Origin: Acidobacteriota bacterium
GTDB lineage: Bacteria > Acidobacteriota > UBA6911 > RPQK01
Length of the DNA: 13,244 nucleotides
Assembly: GCA_003819755.1 (NCBI GenBank)
Contig: RPQK01000116.1
Coordinates: forward strand, 1-13,244
Direction of reading: 5' to 3'
The notes under the pieces were generated by a model that was not told the origin of the DNA, did no database searches, and was given only the letters and a program-made list of their open reading frames with translations. The position numbers and the translations under genes were made by a program. This document shows, one piece after another, positions 7,604 to 13,244 of this stretch. The stretch's first letter is position 1. Each line of letters begins with the position of its first letter.

Positions 7604-10600
7604 TTACCTCCCAATCAATTCCCGAATCCCGCGAAGCGGGATCGACACCCAATCGGGCCGGTTATTCAGCTCGTATCCCAACTCGTAAATGGCTTTCTCG
7701 AGCACGAAAACCTTCAGGAGCAGCTCGAGGTCATCGGCGTTATCCGGAAGAAAGCCTCCTTGACTGGCAACGTCGAGGTAGGACTTGAGAAACGCCACGG
7801 AGACCCACGTATTCCAGAGCTCGGCCAACGGTTCGAGGAGGGCTACGTCCTCGCTGCGGATCAACCCGTTCGCCTGTTGAACTCGCAGCGCGTTGTGGAC
7901 GGCGTAATCAAAGGAACGAAGCATCCCGGCGACATCTCTAAGCGGAGACCGCTTCAGACGCCGCTCCCCAAGAGGACGGGCCGGTTCCCCTTCGAAATCG
8001 ATGATGACGAAGTCTTTGCCGGTATACAAGACTTGCCCCAGGTGATAATCGCCGTGGATCCGGATGCGAGCCGCGTTTATCTTCTGTTCGAGCAGGGATT
8101 TGAAAGTGTCGACAATCCTCTCCGCATCCTGCGCGAGCGCCTGGGCCTCGCCCCGGATCGACTCCGGCAGATAGGACAGTCGCGACCTGAGGAGGTCCAG
8201 CACTTGAGTCGACAGGCTCCGCAGTGACTGGAACAGCGAGCGCTGCGAGAGGGTTGTGTACGGCTCAGGGGCAAACTCCGGGTCTTCTTTTTCGGAGGCG
8301 AGAGCGACGTGCATCTCGCCAGTCCGTTGACCCAGGATCCGAGCCGACTCGAGGTACGTGCCGACTATTTCTTGCTTCTCGCGAGGTATTTCGCCGTGAA
8401 GCAATGAGAACAAATGACCATCCGGACCCGCCATTTTCTCCCGCTCCTGCGCTGACTTGGCCAGGACACGTTCGAAATATCGCTTCAGGACCTCCAGGGT
8501 ATATTCCCAAGCGTCCCCCTGGTTCGGGACATAGGTCTGAAGGATCCCCAGGCTGGTCGACTGCCCGCCGTGCCTCACATATTCAATCGCGCCCGCTACC
8601 TGCGGGACGTGCTCAAATCCACGGTCAGTCAGGAAGCGCCCGAGCTCAAGGTCCGGGTTGATTCCCGGCTCGAGTCTTCGGAAAACTTTCAGGATGAACT
8701 CGTCTCCGTAAACAATTGACGTATTGCTCTGCTCCGCCCCGACAGCGTACGGCTCGAGTCCGTTCGCTGACTCTGCCAGTCGCTTGGCCTGGCGACTTGT
8801 CCATCCTTCGAGACCTCCGGCATTTCCCCGGATTGAGCGCTTCGCGTGCATAAAGGAGAGCAACGCGGTCGCAAATTGGGGCTCGAAGAGCGGGTCGTAA
8901 ACTACCGTTTCTCCGTCGCCTGGCTGACGACCAGGGAAACGAGCCAGTACGATCTGGGGGTTTGTCCTGGTGATCTCTCGAGCGCGCTCACCCTCTGCAA
9001 AATTAAGAGGCAGCAGGTAGGTTTCAGCATCCCCCTGGATGTATTCAACCAGGATGAAACAGAGGTAAGCCTGAGAATCGTTGTAGGGGAAAGTCACAAC
9101 ATCGTCGATTCGAGCAGCACGGATCTTACGGGCCTTTCCCCCGAACCATCGCCGTGTCCCCAGGTACTCGGGAAGAACCGACTCGAGGCTGGAGCGCTGC
9201 CGGCCCTCCAGAACCTCTTTCCAGGATCGTGCTTCCGGGAGGATCGGGATCTGGGTCCTGCTGGTCAGGCCGATTTCGTCACGGACATGTCGGACGCTGA
9301 ACCAGAAGAAGTCGTGAGGTCCTAGCGTGAAGAAGTACGGGTGGTCGACGACAGGAGGAAAAACGTTCTGACTGAGGACCTCCACCAGGTTTTTGCCCTC
9401 GAAGGCGGAAAGGTCGAGCTGGGCGCACTGCACAAAGCGCGAAAGGTTGGCCAGGACGAGAACGGTTTCATTCTCGTACTGTCGAACGAAAGCCAGGACC
9501 TTCGGGTTGACCGGATACAGAAACTGGATGCTGCCCCGGCCGAAGGCTTTTGACCGCTTGCGGAACCCGATCATGCGCTTCGTCCACCAGAGCAACGAAT
9601 GCGGGTTGCTTTGCTGGGCTTCAACATTGATCGACTCGTGATGGTACTCAGGATCGATAATGACGGGAAGGTAGAGCCGTTGCGGATTCGTTCGTGAAAA
9701 TCCCGCATTGCGATCCGGTCCCCACTGCATGGGGGTCCGAACGCCGTTCCTGTCTCCGAGATAGATGTTATCGCCCATCCCGATCTCGTCCCCGTAATAA
9801 AGCACCGGGGTCCCGGGAAGCGAGAACAGCAAACCCTTCATCAACTCGATCTTCCGCCGATGGTTGCCAAGCAGGGGCGCGAGCCGCCGCCGGATGCCCA
9901 GATTGATGCGCGCCTGCGGATCGCTCGCATAGACCCGGTACATGTAGTCTCGTTCCTCGTCGGTGACCATTTCCAGCGTCAATTCGTCATGATTGCGGAG
10001 AAACAAAGCCCACTGCGCAGAATCGGGAATAGCCGGGGTTTGATCCAGGATATCAATGATTGGGAAGCGGTCTTCGGTTCTGATCGCCATGAACAGTCGA
10101 GGCATCAGGGGAAAATGAAAGGCCATGTGGCATTCGTCGCCGTTTCCGAAGTATGCCGCCGAATCCTCCGGCCATTGGTTGGCTTCGCCAAGCAGCATCC
10201 GATCCCCGTACTTGGCGTCCATGTGGGCGCGCAGTTTCTTCAGGAACGCGTGCGTTTCGGGCAGGTTCTCGCAATTCGTCCCTTCACGCTCGTACAAATA
10301 GGGAATGGCATCGAGCCTCATCCCGTCGACCCCCATGTCGAGCCAGAAATCGAGCGTATTGAAAACCGCCTTGTGAACGGCCGGGTTGTCGTAGTTCAGA
10401 TCCGGCTGGTGCGAGTAAAACCGGTGCCAGTAGTAAGCGCCGGCGACCGGGTCCCAGGTCCAATTCGAGGATTCGAAGTCTTTGAAGATTATTCGGGTCT
10501 CGGAGAACCTGGTTGGATCGTTCGTCCAGACGTAGAAATCTCGGTAACTCGTCCCCGGCTTCGCTCGCCTGGCTCTCTGGAACCAGGGGTGCTGGTCGGA

Positions 10601-10915
10601 GGTGTGATTGACCACCAACTCGGTAATCACGCGTAAACCGCGAGCATGGGCCTCTTTTAGGAACTGCTTGAAATCGCGGAGCGTTCCATACGATTGGTGA
10701 ACGTCTTTGTACTCCGCAATGTCGTACCCGTCGTCACGCAGCGGCGAAGGGTAGAAAGGCAGGAGCCAGATGGCGGTTATGCCAAGATCCTGCAGGTAGT
10801 CGAGCTTCTGCGTAAGGCCGGCAAAATCGCCGATTCCGTCGCCATTGCTGTCGTAGAAAGCACGGACGTGCAGCTCGTAGATGATCGCGTCTTTGCACCA
10901 GTGGCTGTCGGTCAT
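7604..10915 (-). CDS. treS: Trehalose synthase (TreS, GH13) fused to maltokinase (Mak)
   Basis: This is a two-enzyme fusion of 1103 residues. The N-terminal half (about 1-545) is TreS, which interconverts trehalose and maltose. It begins DAIIYELHVRAFYDSNGDG and has ELVVNH (99-104), MRLDAIPYL with nucleophile Asp202, LLGEANQWPED with Glu244, and LRNHDELTLEM with Asp310. The C-terminal half (about 570-1103) is maltokinase, which phosphorylates maltose with ATP to maltose 1-phosphate, the GlgE donor. It shows RRWFGGKARKI (588-598), an ATP-binding region near EQSNTSIVYGDEFILKVFRR (728-747), the HGDYHLGQ catalytic loop (954-961) and the metal-binding IDFEGEP (972-978). Fusion channels trehalose towards GlgE, encoded just upstream. 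The start is uncertain: I prefer ATG 10915, though an in-frame TTG at 10927 would add four residues. Neither has a Shine-Dalgarno because a repeat occupies the upstream bases. Confidence 0.96.
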   Translation of the reverse strand: MTDSHWCKDAIIYELHVRAFYDSNGDGIGDFAGLTQKLDYLQDLGITAIWLLPFYPSPLRDDGYDIAEYKDVHQSYGTLRDFKQFLKEAHARGLRVITELVVNHTSDQHPWFQRARRAKPGTSYRDFYVWTNDPTRFSETRIIFKDFESSNWTWDPVAGAYYWHRFYSHQPDLNYDNPAVHKAVFNTLDFWLDMGVDGMRLDAIPYLYEREGTNCENLPETHAFLKKLRAHMDAKYGDRMLLGEANQWPEDSAAYFGNGDECHMAFHFPLMPRLFMAIRTEDRFPIIDILDQTPAIPDSAQWALFLRNHDELTLEMVTDEERDYMYRVYASDPQARINLGIRRRLAPLLGNHRRKIELMKGLLFSLPGTPVLYYGDEIGMGDNIYLGDRNGVRTPMQWGPDRNAGFSRTNPQRLYLPVIIDPEYHHESINVEAQQSNPHSLLWWTKRMIGFRKRSKAFGRGSIQFLYPVNPKVLAFVRQYENETVLVLANLSRFVQCAQLDLSAFEGKNLVEVLSQNVFPPVVDHPYFFTLGPHDFFWFSVRHVRDEIGLTSRTQIPILPEARSWKEVLEGRQRSSLESVLPEYLGTRRWFGGKARKIRAARIDDVVTFPYNDSQAYLCFILVEYIQGDAETYLLPLNFAEGERAREITRTNPQIVLARFPGRQPGDGETVVYDPLFEPQFATALLSFMHAKRSIRGNAGGLEGWTSRQAKRLAESANGLEPYAVGAEQSNTSIVYGDEFILKVFRRLEPGINPDLELGRFLTDRGFEHVPQVAGAIEYVRHGGQSTSLGILQTYVPNQGDAWEYTLEVLKRYFERVLAKSAQEREKMAGPDGHLFSLLHGEIPREKQEIVGTYLESARILGQRTGEMHVALASEKEDPEFAPEPYTTLSQRSLFQSLRSLSTQVLDLLRSRLSYLPESIRGEAQALAQDAERIVDTFKSLLEQKINAARIRIHGDYHLGQVLYTGKDFVIIDFEGEPARPLGERRLKRSPLRDVAGMLRSFDYAVHNALRVQQANGLIRSEDVALLEPLAELWNTWVSVAFLKSYLDVASQGGFLPDNADDLELLLKVFVLEKAIYELGYELNNRPDWVSIPLRGIRELIGR

Positions 10916-10926
10916 GTGGATGTTCA

Positions 10927-11000
10927 AGAAGTCAGAAGTCAGAAGTCACAAGAAAAAACCAACGCCGGCCCCCCATTCTGACCTCTGACTCCTGACTTCT
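10927..11000 (-). repeat. Palindromised 7-bp AGAAGTC repeat between glgE and treS-mak
   Basis: Three perfect tandem AGAAGTC units (10927-10947) on the plus strand face an inverted block of three degenerate units, TCTGACC, TCTGACT and CCTGACT (10977-10997). The arms 10927-10951 and 10976-11000 match at 22 of 25 positions. In the minus-strand RNA two of the three differences become G-U pairs, leaving one G-G mismatch. The 24-base loop contains a run of six T. The 3' edge of the hairpin ends 11 bases before the treS ATG at 10915 and takes the place where a Shine-Dalgarno would be expected. Confidence 0.85.
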
Positions 11001-11018
11001 CCTTTTCTCAGCCAGCCT

Positions 11019-13034
11019 TTACAAGTAATACTCAAAATCCCGTTCCGACCGTAGCTTTCTCCGTACTCTCAGGATGTGAGCCGGTACCTTGGCCGGGTCG
11101 ATGGAGACGTAGTTGCGGCGGCCCTGGAACAGATACCGGGCGCCACTTATCAGATCGTGAACCTGATAGGAATCGTTTGGTTCGATACCCAGTTCACGCG
11201 GCGGAGTTTCGACCCATCCCGACTGGATGTGGTGCGGGTCCAAACTGACGACAACCATGATGATATTTGAGGAATCGTCGGTCCGTTTCGAGTAACAGAG
11301 CAGCTGAGGATTGTCGCAGTCGTAGAAGACCAGGCTTCGGTCACTCTGGAGAGCCGGGTTTTGTTTTCGGATCCGGTTGATGAGCGCAATGAACTCCGAC
11401 AGGTCCTCGGTGTGCCCCTCGCTCAACCAGTGGCGTATCTGGTACTTTTCAGAGTCGAGATATTCCTCACTCCCCGGATCGCGCGGACGGTTCTCGCAAA
11501 CCTCGTAGGGAGGGCCGTAGATCCCATAGCTCGCCGTCAGAGTCGCAGCCAGGACGAGCCTCGCCATGAAGGCCGGCCTTCCACCCGTTTGCAGGTATTC
11601 GGTGAGGATGTCGGGCGTGTTCGCCCAGGAGTTCGGCCGGAAGTACTCCACCACTTCGCTCCGCGTCAACTGCGTGTGGTACTGCCGCAGTTCCCAGGCC
11701 GTGTTGCGCCAGGGAAAATAGGTGTACGACTGGGTGAACCCGACTTTCGCCAGGTGGTACATGATCTTCGGCCGGGTGAAGGCTTCGGCGAGGAAGATCG
11801 TGTCCGGGTGCCGGGACTTAACCTCACCAATCAGCCATCCCCAAAAGCGGAACGGTTTCGTATGAGGATTATCGACTCTGAAGACGCGCACCCCTTGGTC
11901 GACCCAGTACATGACCACGTCTCTGAGCTCTTCCCAAAGGGCGAGCCAGTCGCTCGTCTCGAAGTCGAAGGGATAGATGTCCTCGTACTTCTTCGGGGGA
12001 TTCTCGGCATACTGAATCGTTCCGTCAGGCCGGTGCCGGAACCATCCAGAGTGCTCAGAGGCATACGGATGATCGGGCGAACACTGGAAAGCGATATCAA
12101 GAGCGATCTCAATTCCCTGCCCCCGAGCCTTCATGACCAGTGATCGGAAATCCTCGAGACTGCCGAGCAGCGGCTCGATCGATTTGTGGCCGCCCGCCTT
12201 GGCACCGATGGCCCACGGGCTCCCCGGGTCGGCCGGGCCTGCCGACAAAGCATTGTTCCTCCCTTTGCGCTTGGTGTCTCCAACCGGATGGATGGGAGGA
12301 AGATAAATTATGTCGAAGCCCATCTTTGCCACCCGCGGCAGCTGTGCTTCCACGTCGCGGAACGTGCCGTGTTTGCCGGGAATTGAGCTGGTGGAACGGG
12401 GAAACAGCTCGTACCAGGCGCTGAATCGAGCCTTCTGAGGGTCGACGATGACCGGAAGATCCCTGCCATACCGGGTGCTGAGGGATCGATCCGGCCAGCG
12501 CGACATGAGCCCCACGAGCTCATCCGCCAGTGCCAGACGAGCCCCCTCGGCCGGGTCCGGAACCGCGACCACGGAGTCGGCCCACCGTTTTAGCCGTCGA
12601 CGCTCTTCCCCTTTCGCACGCGCGGCCGCCTGACGGACCAGATCGCTGCCCATCAAGAGGTCCGCCTGTGTGACCTGGCCCGCCTCCAGCCGCTTGCGCA
12701 GGTCTCGCCTCCAGGTCCTGAAATGATCGACCCACGCCTCGACGGAGTATTCATAGCGAATCATCCGGTCGATGCTAAAGCTCGCCCGCCAGCGGTCATT
12801 TCCCAGCTCACGGAGCGGGGTTTCTGACCATTCGGCCTGGTCCACCGGTCTGGAGAGCAGGAGGCCGGAAATCACATCGTGACCGTCCACAAACACGTCC
12901 GCTTCGACGATTACCGTCTCGCCAACCACGCGTTTTATCGGGAATTGTCCGCAGTCGATCTCCGGGGTTACGGATTCAATCACAACTCGACTTCTTCCCG
13001 CCGCGGGCATCTCCGGGGTCGACGTTCTGTGCAT
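11019..13034 (-). CDS. glgE: Alpha-1,4-glucan:maltose-1-phosphate maltosyltransferase (GH13_3)
   Basis: GlgE transfers the maltosyl group of maltose 1-phosphate to the non-reducing end of an alpha-1,4-glucan, releasing phosphate. It is the committed polymerising step of the GlgE pathway. The 671-residue protein has the expected N-terminal domain (about 15-190, beginning RVVIESVTPEIDCGQFPIKR). The barrel follows, with IIYLPPIHPVGDTKRKGRNN (242-261), IALDIAFQCSPDHPY (310-324), GVRVFRVDNPHTKP with nucleophile Asp388, IFLAEAFTRP with acid/base Glu417, and NTPDIL with Asp475. A C-terminal beta domain ends in EYYL. Length and motif spacing match GlgE and rule out an ordinary amylase. It is first in the cluster, and its substrate is made by the next gene. 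The ATG at 13034 is the first start after an in-frame stop but has no Shine-Dalgarno; ATG 13010 is an alternative. Confidence 0.97.
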   Translation of the reverse strand: MHRTSTPEMPAAGRSRVVIESVTPEIDCGQFPIKRVVGETVIVEADVFVDGHDVISGLLLSRPVDQAEWSETPLRELGNDRWRASFSIDRMIRYEYSVEAWVDHFRTWRRDLRKRLEAGQVTQADLLMGSDLVRQAAARAKGEERRRLKRWADSVVAVPDPAEGARLALADELVGLMSRWPDRSLSTRYGRDLPVIVDPQKARFSAWYELFPRSTSSIPGKHGTFRDVEAQLPRVAKMGFDIIYLPPIHPVGDTKRKGRNNALSAGPADPGSPWAIGAKAGGHKSIEPLLGSLEDFRSLVMKARGQGIEIALDIAFQCSPDHPYASEHSGWFRHRPDGTIQYAENPPKKYEDIYPFDFETSDWLALWEELRDVVMYWVDQGVRVFRVDNPHTKPFRFWGWLIGEVKSRHPDTIFLAEAFTRPKIMYHLAKVGFTQSYTYFPWRNTAWELRQYHTQLTRSEVVEYFRPNSWANTPDILTEYLQTGGRPAFMARLVLAATLTASYGIYGPPYEVCENRPRDPGSEEYLDSEKYQIRHWLSEGHTEDLSEFIALINRIRKQNPALQSDRSLVFYDCDNPQLLCYSKRTDDSSNIIMVVVSLDPHHIQSGWVETPPRELGIEPNDSYQVHDLISGARYLFQGRRNYVSIDPAKVPAHILRVRRKLRSERDFEYYL

Positions 13035-13174
13035 GTAGTTCAGGGGTTAGAGCGCTTACTTCGAGGTTACACTCTAGGGTAAGGTGGTGCAAGCCCCTCT
13101 CCCCTCCTCCCCATAAGCGCTAAAATAAGAATCGAGATTGGGGGCGTCCCCTGGGAGCGCAGGCGTCTCGCCCA
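13035..13174 (-). promoter_or_regulatory. Leader/promoter region upstream of glgE
   Basis: This 140-bp stretch must hold the promoter if the cluster is transcribed from glgE, but I find no strong -35/-10 pair on the minus strand. It contains a purine tract on the glgE sense strand (13112-13094, GGGGAGGAGGGGAGAGGGG) about 60 bases before the ATG. It also contains an 8-bp inverted repeat, AGCGCTTA (13051-13058) and TAAGCGCT (13114-13121), flanking that tract, which could be an operator. The GGGAGCGCAGGCGTCTCGCC stretch at 13153-13172 looks like an interspersed repeat fragment. All roles here are inferred. Confidence 0.35.
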
Positions 13175-13244
13175 ATGCCATTTCATTTTTTCGAAGTCAG
13201 TACACCCAGCCGCGGTGAATGGGGCTTTTATCGTGGCCGGACTC
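13175..13244 (+). CDS. Possible 5' end of a divergent gene, cut by the window edge
   Basis: From the ATG at 13175 a plus-strand frame stays open to the end of the window (23 codons, ending RGEWGFYRGRT). It is divergent from glgE. From memory this short stretch resembles the N-terminus of small conserved proteins with a sigma-70 region 4-like domain in Acidobacteriota, but 23 residues are too few to be sure. The upstream bases have only a weak AGGCG as a possible ribosome site. The frame could also be chance, since short open frames are common. Confidence 0.35.
   Translation, partial: MPFHFFEVSTPSRGEWGFYRGRT

Noticed and set aside
9860..10636. Plus-strand open frame of 258 codons opposite treS
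   Set aside because: Antisense shadow of the TreS barrel; the translation is low in meaning and matches no family I know.
10951..11000. Intrinsic terminator between glgE and treS because of the run of six T
   Set aside because: On the minus strand the T run lies in the loop of the hairpin, not after its 3' arm, so it does not have terminator geometry.
11361..12143. Plus-strand open frame of 260 codons opposite glgE
   Set aside because: Antisense shadow of the GlgE barrel with no ribosome site or recognisable motif.
618..13034. Frameshifts or pseudogenes among the large enzymes
   Set aside because: All five enzyme frames are full length for their families and keep every catalytic residue I checked.

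Overview
The window is a single-strand metabolic cluster. Six complete genes, all on the minus strand, run in transcription order glgE, treS-mak (one fused gene), glgB, treZ, treY and a small SRPBCC-fold gene. Together they cover about 12.9 kb. Five are recognised alpha-glucan/trehalose enzymes, four or all of them from the GH13 amylase superfamily, with catalytic motifs intact. I see no tRNA, rRNA, transposase, phage gene or CRISPR array.

Layout by plus-strand coordinate: 1-131 is a non-coding 3' flank with a short hairpin; 132-611 is the SRPBCC protein; 618-3521 is TreY (maltooligosyl trehalose synthase); 3532-5406 is TreZ (trehalohydrolase); 5407-5524 is a repeat-bearing spacer; 5525-7441 is GlgB (branching enzyme); 7442-7603 is a spacer with a large palindrome; 7604-10915 is the TreS-maltokinase fusion; 10916-11018 is a spacer with a third, different palindromic repeat; 11019-13034 is GlgE (maltosyltransferase); 13035-13174 is the leader or shared promoter region; 13175-13244 is the possible start of a divergent plus-strand gene cut by the window edge.

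How the genes work together: TreS interconverts trehalose and maltose, the maltokinase half makes maltose 1-phosphate, GlgE adds that maltosyl unit to a growing alpha-1,4-glucan, and GlgB branches it (the GlgE pathway). TreY and TreZ run the other way and release trehalose from the reducing end of maltooligosaccharides. The cluster therefore encodes both building of glucan from trehalose and recovery of trehalose from glucan. No debranching enzyme (TreX/GlgX), GlgC/GlgA or OtsA/OtsB lies inside the window. The last gene, an SRPBCC-fold protein 6 bp after treY, has no obvious role in this chemistry.

Organism: a fairly GC-rich environmental bacterium. The gene set and order, the fused TreS-Mak and the start of the divergent reading frame make me think of Acidobacteriota, but this is a recollection-based inference, not a demonstrated assignment.

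The most unusual non-coding feature is that each of the three longer spacers inside the cluster carries a different short tandem repeat (7-, 8/9- and 10-bp period) facing a matching inverted copy, so each transcript spacer could fold into a long hairpin. The enzymes themselves are well-known families. I do not see a clearly new protein system here.
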